From Ensifer adhaerens (lineage in GTDB: Bacteria > Pseudomonadota > Alphaproteobacteria > Rhizobiales > Rhizobiaceae), in NCBI RefSeq assembly GCF_002007205.1, contig NZ_LAZS01000014.1, positions 372,001-436,000 of the forward strand: DNA of 64,000 bases, given 5' to 3'. A program made the position numbers and the translations under genes. The notes under the pieces were generated by a model that saw only the letters and a list, made by a program, of their open reading frames with translations, was not told the origin of the DNA and did no database searches. Positions 40,696-49,967 of this stretch are shown here, piece after piece. Position 1 is the first letter of the stretch. Each line of letters opens with the position of its first letter.

Positions 40696-41370
40696 ATGAA
40701 AACCCAAGTGAAGATATGCGGGCTGAAGACCGCGGAAGCGGCCGAGCGTGCCGTCGCGCTCGGCGCATCCCATGTCGGCTTCATCTTTTTCCCGAAGAGC
40801 CCCAGGAACATCGAGCCCGACGATGCCGGCCGCATCGCCGAGAGGATTCGCGGCCAGGCGAAGGTCGTCGCCGTCACTGTCAATGCCGACAACGACGAAC
40901 TCGACGAGATCGTCTCTGCTCTCAATCCGGATATCCTGCAGCTTCATGGCAGCGAGGATGCGGAGCGGCTGCTGACGGTCAAGGCGATGTACGGCCTGCC
41001 GGTCATGAAGGCGTTTTCGGTGCGCGAAGCATCGGACCTTGAAAGGATCGACGCCTACATCGGCATCGCCGATCGCTTCCTCTTCGACGCCAAGCCGCCG
41101 GCGGGATCGGATTTGCCCGGTGGCAACGGCGTTTCCTTTGACTGGAAGCTGCTCGATGCGCTTGACGGAAGCGTCGATTACATGCTTTCCGGTGGTCTTA
41201 ACGCCGACAACATCGGCGAGGCCATGGCGCAGACCCACGCTCGCGCCATCGATATCTCCTCCGGCGTCGAGAGCGCGCCGGGCGTCAAGGATCTGAAGCT
41301 CATGGAATCGTTTTTCAATGCCGTTCGCCAGGCGGAGGCGGGCATGCCACGGTCAGGGAGCAGGACGTGA
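40696..41370 (+). CDS. trpF: Phosphoribosylanthranilate isomerase
   Basis: Third pathway step after anthranilate in tryptophan synthesis, making CdRP. The 224-residue TIM barrel starts with [12 protein letters not shown] containing the catalytic Cys, has the [12 protein letters not shown] block and ends with the phosphate-binding [14 protein letters not shown] and [15 protein letters not shown] motifs. Its TGA overlaps the GTG start of trpB by four bases, giving a trpF-trpB-trpA operon. As in other rhizobia, the remaining trp genes are elsewhere. Confidence 0.96.
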   Translation: MKTQVKICGLKTAEAAERAVALGASHVGFIFFPKSPRNIEPDDAGRIAERIRGQAKVVAVTVNADNDELDEIVSALNPDILQLHGSEDAERLLTVKAMYGLPVMKAFSVREASDLERIDAYIGIADRFLFDAKPPAGSDLPGGNGVSFDWKLLDALDGSVDYMLSGGLNADNIGEAMAQTHARAIDISSGVESAPGVKDLKLMESFFNAVRQAEAGMPRSGSRT

Positions 41371-42587
41371 ATCAGGCGCCAAAGTTGAATTCCTTCCGGG
41401 GTGGCCCGGATGAAGACGGTCGCTTCGGCATTTTTGGCGGCCGTTTCGTGGCCGAGACCCTGATGCCGCTGATCCTCGATCTCCAGAACGAGTGGGACAA
41501 CGCGAAGAACGATCCGGCCTTCAAGGCGGAACTGGAACACCTCGGTGCCCATTACATCGGCCGGCCGAGCCCGCTTTATTTCGCCGAACGGCTGACGGCC
41601 GAACTCGGCGGTGCCAAGATCTATTTCAAGCGTGAAGAGCTGAACCATACGGGCTCGCACAAGATCAACAATTGCATCGGCCAGATCCTGCTTGCCAAGC
41701 GCATGGGCAAGACGCGCATCATTGCCGAAACCGGTGCCGGCCAGCACGGCGTCGCCTCGGCGACGGTTGCCGCCCGCTTCGGCCTGCCCTGTGTCGTCTA
41801 CATGGGCGCGACCGATGTCGAGCGCCAGGCGCCGAACGTCTTCCGTATGAAGCTGCTGGGCGCCGAGGTAAAGCCGGTGACCGCCGGCAGCGGCACGCTC
41901 AAGGACGCGATGAACGAGGCCCTGCGCGACTGGGTCACCAATGTCGACAACACCTATTACCTGATCGGTACGGCCGCCGGCCCGCATCCCTATCCGGAAA
42001 TGGTCCGCGATTTCCAGGCGGTCATCGGCCAGGAAGCCAAGGAACAGATGCTGGCTGCCGAAGGCCGGCTGCCGGATCTCGTCGTTGCCGCCGTCGGCGG
42101 CGGTTCCAATGCGATCGGCATCTTCCATCCCTTCCTCGATGACGAGAGCGTCAAGATCGTCGGCGTCGAAGCCGGCGGCAAGGGCATCGAGGGTGACGAG
42201 CATTGCGCCTCGATCACTGCCGGTTCGCCCGGCGTGCTGCATGGCAACCGCACCTATCTGCTGCAGGACGGCGACGGCCAGATCAAGGAAGGCCATTCGA
42301 TTTCGGCTGGCCTCGACTATCCCGGCATCGGCCCGGAGCACGCCTGGCTGAACGATGTGGGCCGCGTCGAATACGTACCGATCATGGACCATGAGGCGCT
42401 CGAAGCGTTCCAGATGCTGACCCGACTTGAGGGCATTATTCCGGCGCTCGAACCGTCGCACGCGCTTGCCGAAGTCATCAAGCGCGCGCCAAAAATGGGC
42501 AAGGACGAGATCATCCTGATGAACCTCTCCGGCCGCGGCGACAAGGACATCTTCACCGTCGGCAAGTTACTGGGAATGGGGCTGTAA
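41367..42587 (+). CDS. trpB: Tryptophan synthase beta chain
   Basis: PLP enzyme joining indole and serine to tryptophan. The 406-residue product starts at GTG overlapping trpF. The PLP Lys is Lys99 in [10 protein letters not shown]; the substrate loop ETGAGQHG and the phosphate-binding GGGSNAIG motif are present. Full length and unbroken. trpA follows after four bases. Confidence 0.97.
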   Translation: MNQAPKLNSFRGGPDEDGRFGIFGGRFVAETLMPLILDLQNEWDNAKNDPAFKAELEHLGAHYIGRPSPLYFAERLTAELGGAKIYFKREELNHTGSHKINNCIGQILLAKRMGKTRIIAETGAGQHGVASATVAARFGLPCVVYMGATDVERQAPNVFRMKLLGAEVKPVTAGSGTLKDAMNEALRDWVTNVDNTYYLIGTAAGPHPYPEMVRDFQAVIGQEAKEQMLAAEGRLPDLVVAAVGGGSNAIGIFHPFLDDESVKIVGVEAGGKGIEGDEHCASITAGSPGVLHGNRTYLLQDGDGQIKEGHSISAGLDYPGIGPEHAWLNDVGRVEYVPIMDHEALEAFQMLTRLEGIIPALEPSHALAEVIKRAPKMGKDEIILMNLSGRGDKDIFTVGKLLGMGL

Positions 42588-42591
42588 GATC

Positions 42592-43431
42592 ATGACCGCA
42601 CGCATGGACAAGCGATTTGCCGATGTGGCGGCCGACGGACGTCCGGTCCTCGTCACCTATTTCATGGGCGGCGATCCGGATTTCGAGACGTCGGTGTCGA
42701 TCATGAAGGCGCTGCCGAAGGCTGGCGCCGATGTTATCGAGCTCGGCATGCCCTTTTCGGATCCGATGGCCGACGGTCCGGCGATCCAGCTTGCCGGCCA
42801 GCGCTCGCTGAAGGGCGGCCAGACGCTCGCAAAGACGCTCGAGATCGCGCGCCGCTTCCGCGAGGGCGACCAGCACACGCCGATCGTGCTGATGGGCTAC
42901 TATAATCCGATCTATATCTACGGCGTCGATCGCTTCCTGACGGATGCGCTGGCGGTCGGCATCGACGGTCTGATCGTCGTCGATCTGCCGCCGGAGATGG
43001 ACGACGAGCTCTGCATCCCGGCGCTGGAAAAGGGCATCAACTTCATTCGCCTGGCGACGCCGACCACGGACGACCGCCGCCTGCCGAAGGTGCTCGAAAA
43101 CACCTCCGGTTTCGTCTATTACGTGTCGATGAACGGCATCACCGGCTCGGCGCTGCCCGACCCGTCGCTGATCGGCGGTGCCGTCGCGCGTATCAAGGCG
43201 CATACCTCTCTGCCGGTTTGCGTCGGTTTCGGCGTCAAGACGGCGGAACATGCAAGGGCCATCGGAGCATCTGCCGATGGTGTGGTCGTCGGTACGGCGA
43301 TCGTCAACCAGATCGCGTCGAGCCTGACCGAAGAGGGCAAGGCGACCGATGCGACGGTTCCGGGTGTCGAAGCGCTGGTGAGAGGGCTCTCGGCAGGCGT
43401 GCGGTCCGCACGTCTCGCAGCAGCCGAATAA
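42592..43431 (+). CDS. trpA: Tryptophan synthase alpha chain
   Basis: Splits indole-3-glycerol phosphate to indole, which channels to TrpB. The 279-residue TIM barrel has the catalytic Glu50 ([10 protein letters not shown]) and Asp61 (ADGPAIQ), one off from E. coli numbering, and the phosphate loop [14 protein letters not shown]. Close downstream lies accD, the usual rhizobial trpFBA-accD-folC order. Confidence 0.96.
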   Translation: MTARMDKRFADVAADGRPVLVTYFMGGDPDFETSVSIMKALPKAGADVIELGMPFSDPMADGPAIQLAGQRSLKGGQTLAKTLEIARRFREGDQHTPIVLMGYYNPIYIYGVDRFLTDALAVGIDGLIVVDLPPEMDDELCIPALEKGINFIRLATPTTDDRRLPKVLENTSGFVYYVSMNGITGSALPDPSLIGGAVARIKAHTSLPVCVGFGVKTAEHARAIGASADGVVVGTAIVNQIASSLTEEGKATDATVPGVEALVRGLSAGVRSARLAAAE

Positions 43432-43481
43432 TTGCCTATATTAGCGCGCACAACCCGAAGGAAATCTTCAGGAGTTACTAA

Positions 43482-44396
43482 GTGAACTGGATCACAAACT
43501 ACGTTCGGCCGAAGATCAACTCGATGCTGGGCCGCCGGGAAGTTCCGGAAAATCTCTGGATCAAGTGCCCGGAAACCGGCGAGATGGTGTTCCACCGCGA
43601 TCTCGAAGAAAACAAGTGGGTCATCCCGCAGTCCGGCTTCCACATGAAGATGCCGGCCAAGGCGCGGTTGAAGGACCTGTTCGACGGCGGCATCTATGAA
43701 GCGTTTCCGCAGCCGAAGGTGGCGCAGGACCCGCTGAAGTTCCGCGATTCCAAGAAATATGTCGACCGTCTGCGCGACAGCCGCACCAAGACCGAACTCG
43801 AAGACACGATCGTCGCCGGCCTCGGCCGCGTCCAGGGCGTCAAGCTCGTCGGCGTCGTGCACGAGTTCAACTTCATCGGCGGCTCGCTCGGCATGGCTGC
43901 CGGTGAGGCGATCATCAAGGCCTTCGAAAGGGCGATCGCCGAGAAGTGCCCGCTGGTCATCTTCCCGGCATCGGGCGGCGCCCGCATGCAGGAAGGCATC
44001 CTGTCGCTGATGCAACTGCCGCGCACCACGGTTGCGGTCAACATGCTGAAGGAAGCCGGCCTTCCCTACATCGTCGTTCTGACCAACCCGACCACCGGTG
44101 GCGTCACCGCATCCTATGCGATGCTCGGCGACGTCCACATGGCTGAGCCGGGCGCCGAGATCGGCTTTGCCGGCAAGCGCGTGATCGAGCAGACGCTGCG
44201 CGAGAAGCTGCCGGAAGGTTTCCAGACGTCGGAATACCTGCTGGAGCACGGCATGGTCGACATGGTGGTCAAGCGCCATGATCTGCCGTCGACGCTCGCC
44301 CGGGTCCTGAAGATCCTGATGAAGAAGCCGGCGGAAGCCTCGAAGCTCAATGGCGGCACGCAGCCGGCAGCCTTGCCGGTGGCCGCCAGCGCTTGA
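43482..44396 (+). CDS. accD: Acetyl-CoA carboxylase carboxyltransferase beta subunit
   Basis: With AccA transfers CO2 from biotin to acetyl-CoA, giving malonyl-CoA for fatty acids. The 304-residue product starts at GTG. The carboxyltransferase core is clear ([41 protein letters not shown]). Where E. coli AccD has a four-Cys zinc ribbon near the N-terminus, only Cys29 ([10 protein letters not shown]) remains; the other three ligands are replaced. From memory the same is true in S. meliloti, so this is a lineage trait, not damage. Confidence 0.95.
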   Translation: MNWITNYVRPKINSMLGRREVPENLWIKCPETGEMVFHRDLEENKWVIPQSGFHMKMPAKARLKDLFDGGIYEAFPQPKVAQDPLKFRDSKKYVDRLRDSRTKTELEDTIVAGLGRVQGVKLVGVVHEFNFIGGSLGMAAGEAIIKAFERAIAEKCPLVIFPASGGARMQEGILSLMQLPRTTVAVNMLKEAGLPYIVVLTNPTTGGVTASYAMLGDVHMAEPGAEIGFAGKRVIEQTLREKLPEGFQTSEYLLEHGMVDMVVKRHDLPSTLARVLKILMKKPAEASKLNGGTQPAALPVAASA

Positions 44397-44556
44397 AAAA
44401 GCGCTGGGCTGGTCGGACCGCGTAGAACAAAATGATGCATCTCCGCGATTTCTTGTGAGCGGGGATGCCGAACTCTAGGCGCTGCAGCGATCTTTTGGGC
44501 GGTCGACAAGGTGCGCGGCGCTGTAGCAAACGGGCTTGTCAGGGCGGGGTTAAGAG

Positions 44557-45900
44557 ATGGCAGCGGTGGAAGCCAGCGAAGCGGGCTACGAGATCGAAAA
44601 ACTTCTCGCCCTTCACCCCAAGGGCTTCGACCTGTCGCTGGACAGGATCACCCGGCTTCTGGCAGCCCTCGGCAATCCGCAGGACCGCTTGCCGCCGGTG
44701 ATCCATGTCGCCGGCACCAACGGCAAGGGCTCGGCGACCGCGTTTTCGCGGGCTATCCTCGAAGCAGCCGGCCTCAGCGTTCACGTTCACACCTCGCCGC
44801 ATCTCGTCAATTGGCACGAGCGCTATCGTCTGGGCGTCAAGGGCGGCAAGGGCAAGCTTGTTAGCGATCCGGTCCTTGCCGATGCCGTGCGGCGTGTCGC
44901 CGAAGCCAATGGCGGCGAGAAGATCACCGTCTTCGAGATCCTGACCGCCGTCACATTCCTGCTTTTTGCCGAGCACCCGGCGGATGTGGCGATCATCGAG
45001 GTTGGTCTCGGCGGCCGCTTCGACGCGACCAACGTCATTTCCCGCCCGGCCGTCTCGGTCGTCATGCCGATCTCGCTCGACCATCAGGCCTATCTCGGCG
45101 ATCGGGTGGAACTGATTGCGGCCGAAAAGGCTGGGATCATGAAGCGCGGCTGCCCCGTGGTGATCGGCCAGCAGGAGGAAGAGGCCGCCCGCGACGTGCT
45201 GGTCTCGACCGCCGAGCGCCTCGGCTGCCCGATGTTTGTCTATGGCCAGGATTTCATGGCGCATGAGGAGTTCGGTCGCCTCGTCTATCAGGACGAGGGC
45301 GGGCTCGCCGACCTGCCGCTGCCGAAGCTGCCGGGACGTCACCAATATGCCAATGCCGCAGCGGCCATCCGCGCCGTGCGAGCCGCCGGTTTTGATGTTT
45401 CCGAGGCGGCGATCGAGCGCGGTCTCGCGGGCGTCGAATGGCCCGGACGCCTGCAGCGCCTGACTGGCGGCAAGCTCACGCATTACGGTCCTGATGGTGC
45501 GGAGATCTGGGTCGACGGCGGCCACAATCCCGGCGCAGGCCAAGTGATCGCCGAGGCGATGGCGACCTTCGAAGAGCGCGAATCGCGGCCCTTGTTCCTG
45601 ATCATCGGCATGATCAACACGAAGGAGCCCGTCGGCTACTTCCGCGCCTTCCTCGATCTCGCCGAGCAGGTCTTCACCGTTCCGATCCGCGGTTCCGACG
45701 CCGGACTTGATCCCGTGGCGCTTGCCAGTGATGCCGCTTCGGTCGGTTTCGAGGCCTCCGCGGTCTCGTCCGTTGCCGAGGCGCTGACGGTCATCGCCAA
45801 TCTGGTCGACGAAGACCCGGCACCACCGCGCATCCTGATCGGCGGCTCGCTCTATCTGGTGGGCGACGTTCTCGCCGACAACGGCACGCCACCGAAGTGA
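44557..45900 (+). CDS. folC: Folylpolyglutamate synthase / dihydrofolate synthase
   Basis: Adds glutamate to dihydropteroate and to folates. The 447-residue Mur-ligase-type protein has the P-loop GTNGKGS (53-59), the TSPHLVNWHERYR motif, the ILTAVTFLLFAEHPADVAIIEVGLGGRFDATN block, and HNPGAGQ in the C-terminal domain. It follows accD after 160 bases and ends before a terminator shared with trxA. Confidence 0.94.
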   Translation: MAAVEASEAGYEIEKLLALHPKGFDLSLDRITRLLAALGNPQDRLPPVIHVAGTNGKGSATAFSRAILEAAGLSVHVHTSPHLVNWHERYRLGVKGGKGKLVSDPVLADAVRRVAEANGGEKITVFEILTAVTFLLFAEHPADVAIIEVGLGGRFDATNVISRPAVSVVMPISLDHQAYLGDRVELIAAEKAGIMKRGCPVVIGQQEEEAARDVLVSTAERLGCPMFVYGQDFMAHEEFGRLVYQDEGGLADLPLPKLPGRHQYANAAAAIRAVRAAGFDVSEAAIERGLAGVEWPGRLQRLTGGKLTHYGPDGAEIWVDGGHNPGAGQVIAEAMATFEERESRPLFLIIGMINTKEPVGYFRAFLDLAEQVFTVPIRGSDAGLDPVALASDAASVGFEASAVSSVAEALTVIANLVDEDPAPPRILIGGSLYLVGDVLADNGTPPK

Positions 45901-45940
45901 TCGCGGCTCGTCGAGCCGGAACCTCAAAAAGAAGCCAAGA

Positions 45941-45966
45941 AAAAAGCCCGGCATGCCGGGCTTTCA
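45941..45966. terminator. Terminator between convergent folC and trxA
   Basis: A perfect 22-base palindrome centred on CATG (45943-45964) with arms starting AAAGCCCGGC. On the minus strand it runs into TTTTTTC, a strong terminator for trxA; rightward it has only three Ts, so it is weaker for folC. Confidence 0.85.
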
Positions 45967-45990
45967 ACGTATTTCAGCGGTGAGCCCGCC

Positions 45991-46314
45991 TTAAGCGACG
46001 GCGGTGGAAATCCACGAGGAAAGGGCCGTCTTCGGGGCGGCGCCAACCTTGATGTCGGCCACTTCGCCGGCCTTGAACATGGCGAGCGTCGGGATCGAGC
46101 GAACGCCGTACTGGGCGGCCAGTTCCGGATTTTCGTCGATGTTGAGCTTGACGACCTTGACCTTGCCGGCGAGTTCGTTCGAGATTTCCTCGAGGCTCGG
46201 CGCGATCATCTTGCACGGGCCGCACCATTCAGCCCAGAAATCGACAACCACCGGCTCGGCGGAGTTCAGCACTTCCTGCTGAAAATTGGACGTATCGACC
46301 TTTACAGTAGCCAT
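45991..46314 (-). CDS. trxA: Thioredoxin 1
   Basis: General dithiol reductant of the cytosol. The 107-residue product has the active site WCGPCK (Cys31, Cys34), the buried Asp in VVVDFWAEW and the cis-Pro loop [10 protein letters not shown]. It is 86 bases downstream of addA on the same strand and may be partly read from the addBA operon as well as from its own promoter. Confidence 0.97.
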   Translation of the reverse strand: MATVKVDTSNFQQEVLNSAEPVVVDFWAEWCGPCKMIAPSLEEISNELAGKVKVVKLNIDENPELAAQYGVRSIPTLAMFKAGEVADIKVGAAPKTALSSWISTAVA

Positions 46315-46400
46315 AGGCTGCTCCTTGCGTTCGGAATGGCAGTATCCAGATGTTGTGTCTCATGTGAGAAGGCACCGCTGGATTTTCAATATCGGGTATC

Positions 46401-49400
46401 TCACTTTGTCGCGAGGTCTTCAAGGCTCCTGTCGAGCGCCTGATCGGGAACGACGTGGATTGCCGGTCCTTCCGTGAAGATCAGCACGCATCGAAACGCA
46501 TGCGCCGGATAAAGCGGCCGCAAAAGCGCGCGGTAGATCGCAAGCTGCGCCGTGTAGGCGAAGGGAATGTCGCCGGGCGATGCCGGCACCTGCCGGTTGG
46601 TCTTGAAGTCCGCAATCGTCACGACACCGTCGCCGACGGCCAGCCGATCGATCCGGCCCGAAACCGCGTGCTCGCGCCTGCCGAGCGTCAGGGTGCCCAT
46701 GACCGAAACCTCGGCCCGGCTGCTCGGCGAGAAAAGCGCACCAAGATCCGGGTGGTCGAGCACGTTTTCGACGCCGGCGATCAGTGCCGCGCGCTGCTCG
46801 GGGGGCCAACTGGGGACGGACCGCTCCAGGTAACGTTCGGCCGCGGCTCGGCGATCGTCGCTGGCCATCGCAGGCAGAACCTGAAGCAGGCGATGCAGGA
46901 TGGCGCCGCGCAGCAGCGACAGGTTCGCCGGTGCTTCTTCGGAGAAGAGCGCCGAGCCGACGAGCGCATCGCCGTCGTCCTCGTCAACCGCAATGCCGAC
47001 GCCGGAAGGGCTGAGCGGACGCGGCAACCGCTTTTGCGGCGGCAGCGGCGTGGAAAGCGCCTTGGGCAGCGTGGTCGCCGGGCGACCCATATCCGCCAAG
47101 GGCGCATCGCCGGAGGGAAGGTCGCGCTCAAGCTGTTTTTCGCGCCAGGCATGGCCGGACCATTCGTCGCCGCCGGCGTGAAAACTGGTGGGATGACCGC
47201 GGCCGTTTTCGTCTCCGGCTAGGCTCGCCTGAACCATCGCATGCCATGTATCTGCGACGGCCCGCTGGCCGCGGTAGCCGCAGACGATCAGGCGGTCGGC
47301 GGCGCGGGTCATGCCGACATAGAGCAGGCGGCGGTACTCTTCCTCGGCCAGCGTCTTCAGCCGCTCGCCATCGGCGGTGACGAGCGAGTTCGACTCCGCG
47401 CCCGGCGCGCGCCATACCGGCAGCGGCAGAACGCTGCCGTCCCTCTGGGCGAGTTCGAGGAAGCGGAGCGAAGGCACATGCTGGTTGCTGAACGCTGCCC
47501 CACCGCCATCGACGAGGAAGACGACCGGCGCCTCGAGGCCCTTGGCTGCGTGCACCGTCATGATCCGGACTTCGTCGCGTTCCTTGTCCTGCTCGCGCTT
47601 GACGGTCGGCGCTTCCATTTCCAGCGTCGAGACGAAGGCCTGCAGGCCGGGCAGGCCGCTTCTTTCCTGGTCGAGCGCGAAGGTCAGGAACTCGTCGAGA
47701 ATGTCGCTGACCTCGCTGCCGAGCCGCGCGAGGAAAGCGGCCCGGCCGCCATGGACGCCAAGAACGCGGGCATAGAAATCATGCGGCGCAAGCTGGCTCG
47801 CGAGCGCCATGTAGGATTTCAGCATTCGCGCCGCCTGGTGAAACAGGATGCCGTCATCGGCTTCATGCAGCAGCCGCTGCCAGAGGCTTTCGCCTTCGCT
47901 GCGCCGGGCGGCAAGTTCGAACAGGGCGTCCTCGCCGAGGTTGAACAGCGGGCTTTTCATAAGCGCCGCCAGCGACAGGTCGTCCTGCGGCAGCAGGACG
48001 AACCGCCCGAGCGCCAGCAGGTCCTGGACGGCAATGTGCTTGGTGAGCACCAATCGGTCGGCGCCGGCAACAGGGATGTTGTTGCGGCGCTTGAGCGCCC
48101 TCGTCAGCGCGTTGACGAAGGCATCGCGCTTGCGGACCAGCACGATGATATCGCCCGGGCGCATCGGCCGGCGAGCGCCCTTCTCGACGATCGTCTCCTT
48201 GCCGATCCAGCTCTCCAGTGTGGCTGCGATGCGGCGGGCGAGGATGTTGACCGGCGCGCTCTCCGGCGTCGCGTCGAAGGCGGCGGTCCACTCGTCGTCC
48301 GTATCCACCGGTTCGGCGGCAATCACGTCCCAGATGTCGACGGCGCCGGGATGGCCGATGCGGTTCGAAGCGTGCACGACCGCCTCGTTGCGCGCGCTCA
48401 AGCCCCGCGCATGCGCCGGATCGGCAAAGACGGCGTCAACGGCGGAAAGCACGTCGACGGTCGAGCGGAAGGAGAGTTGCAGGCGGATGGGTTCGAAAGC
48501 CTTGCCGCCGTCGCGCACGCGTCGTTCGGTTTGCTGGCTCTCGTGCGAGAACCGTTCCGGCCGTGCGCCCTGGAAGGAATAGATCGACTGCTTCTCGTCG
48601 CCGACGGCAAACATCGTGCGGTTGGCGCCGCGGGCGCTTTCGCCGGAGAAGAAGTCGGCGGCCAGCGCCTGGATGATCGTCCACTGCGCCGGGCTGGTGT
48701 CCTGGGCCTCGTCGACGAGGATATGGTCGATGCCCTTGTCCAGCTTGTAGTGGACCCAGGCGCTGACGTCGCCGCGGGCAAAGAGCGCCGCCGTGCGGTT
48801 GATCAGGTCCTCGAAATCGAGCTGGCTGCGGCGCCGCTTGAGTTCCTCGTAATCGGCATTCAGCCGCTCGGCCAGCGTCAGCGCCGCCAGCGTCGCCTCG
48901 AACATCCGGAGAATGCTGATGTGGTCGATGCAGGCGACGACATGGCGGTAGGCCTCGTCCACGGGGTCAATGAGATCGGGTGCGGCCTGCTGCATCGCCT
49001 TGTTGAGGAAGGCGGATTGCGCCCGCGGCTTGCCGGTGCCGGTGAAGAACAGATGACGCAGGCCGTCATAGCGCGCACTGAGGTCCGTCATCTTCGAAAC
49101 GGTTCTCAGCCCTTCCGCAAAGTCGAGCACCTTCGTACCGCCGACGCTGGTGGCGAGCGAGAAATAGCGTTCGAGTGCCGCACCGTTCAGTCCCGCCAAG
49201 GGCCAGATCGCCGCCATGGCACGGTCGACGCTTTCCTCCGGCGAAACCTTCAGCGCTCGGCGCAACTCGGCCTCGGTGCCGCCGAGCCCATCGGCATGTT
49301 CGAGAAAGGCCTGGATCGCGGTTCGGTTTTGGACGATCGCGGCCAGCAGTTTTTCGAGGCCCGTGTCGTCGGCGATGTCGAGCACAGTGGCAAAGGCATG

Positions 49401-49967
49401 GGCAAGGGCCGGATCGTCCTTGGCGGCGGTCGCGGTCAGCAGCAGCCGTCGCGCATCGGCAAGCAGAACCGCAGCCGCGCGATCGTCGAGAACGGAGAAA
49501 TGTCCGGCGACATTGGCCTCCAGTGGAAACTGGTGCAGCAGCGCCTCGCAAAAGGCATGGATGGTCTGGATCTTGAGGCCGCCGGGCGTCTCCAGCGCGC
49601 GGGCGAACAGGCGCCGCGCCTCCTGCAGCTTCAAGAGCCCGGGCCGCTCACCCTCGATCGCCTCGATCCGCTTTTCGAGCGTCGCGTCGTCGAGCGTGAC
49701 CCATTCGGCCAACCGCTCGAAGACACGGTTCGACATTTCGGAGGCCGCCGCCTTGGTATAGGTGAGGCAGAGGATCGCCGAGGGGCGGCAGCCGGCAAGC
49801 AGCAAGCGGATGACCCGCTGGGTCAGCACATGCGTCTTGCCGGAGCCGGCATTGGCCGACACCCAGGCGGAACGGGCAGGGTCCGAGGCCAGCGACTGCC
49901 GGCGCGAGGTCCAGTCGAGCCAGCCTTGTGGCGTCGCCTGTTCGGGGCCGAGGCTGTCATCCCTCAT
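46401..49967 (-). CDS. addA: AddA helicase-nuclease subunit of the AddAB recombination enzyme
   Basis: Processes double-strand DNA ends for RecA-mediated repair, the alphaproteobacterial counterpart of RecBCD. The 1188-residue product has UvrD-type helicase motifs: Walker A ANAGSGKT (38-45), motif II VDEAQDTSPAQW, motif V VHAAKGLEAPVVF and motif VI LLYVGMTRAADRL. The C-terminal RecB-type nuclease shows GRIDRLAV, ADFKTNRQ and TAQLAIYRALL. The ATG at 49967 has GGAGG at good spacing; one at 49973 is possible. Overlaps addB. Confidence 0.95.
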   Translation of the reverse strand: MRDDSLGPEQATPQGWLDWTSRRQSLASDPARSAWVSANAGSGKTHVLTQRVIRLLLAGCRPSAILCLTYTKAAASEMSNRVFERLAEWVTLDDATLEKRIEAIEGERPGLLKLQEARRLFARALETPGGLKIQTIHAFCEALLHQFPLEANVAGHFSVLDDRAAAVLLADARRLLLTATAAKDDPALAHAFATVLDIADDTGLEKLLAAIVQNRTAIQAFLEHADGLGGTEAELRRALKVSPEESVDRAMAAIWPLAGLNGAALERYFSLATSVGGTKVLDFAEGLRTVSKMTDLSARYDGLRHLFFTGTGKPRAQSAFLNKAMQQAAPDLIDPVDEAYRHVVACIDHISILRMFEATLAALTLAERLNADYEELKRRRSQLDFEDLINRTAALFARGDVSAWVHYKLDKGIDHILVDEAQDTSPAQWTIIQALAADFFSGESARGANRTMFAVGDEKQSIYSFQGARPERFSHESQQTERRVRDGGKAFEPIRLQLSFRSTVDVLSAVDAVFADPAHARGLSARNEAVVHASNRIGHPGAVDIWDVIAAEPVDTDDEWTAAFDATPESAPVNILARRIAATLESWIGKETIVEKGARRPMRPGDIIVLVRKRDAFVNALTRALKRRNNIPVAGADRLVLTKHIAVQDLLALGRFVLLPQDDLSLAALMKSPLFNLGEDALFELAARRSEGESLWQRLLHEADDGILFHQAARMLKSYMALASQLAPHDFYARVLGVHGGRAAFLARLGSEVSDILDEFLTFALDQERSGLPGLQAFVSTLEMEAPTVKREQDKERDEVRIMTVHAAKGLEAPVVFLVDGGGAAFSNQHVPSLRFLELAQRDGSVLPLPVWRAPGAESNSLVTADGERLKTLAEEEYRRLLYVGMTRAADRLIVCGYRGQRAVADTWHAMVQASLAGDENGRGHPTSFHAGGDEWSGHAWREKQLERDLPSGDAPLADMGRPATTLPKALSTPLPPQKRLPRPLSPSGVGIAVDEDDGDALVGSALFSEEAPANLSLLRGAILHRLLQVLPAMASDDRRAAAERYLERSVPSWPPEQRAALIAGVENVLDHPDLGALFSPSSRAEVSVMGTLTLGRREHAVSGRIDRLAVGDGVVTIADFKTNRQVPASPGDIPFAYTAQLAIYRALLRPLYPAHAFRCVLIFTEGPAIHVVPDQALDRSLEDLATK

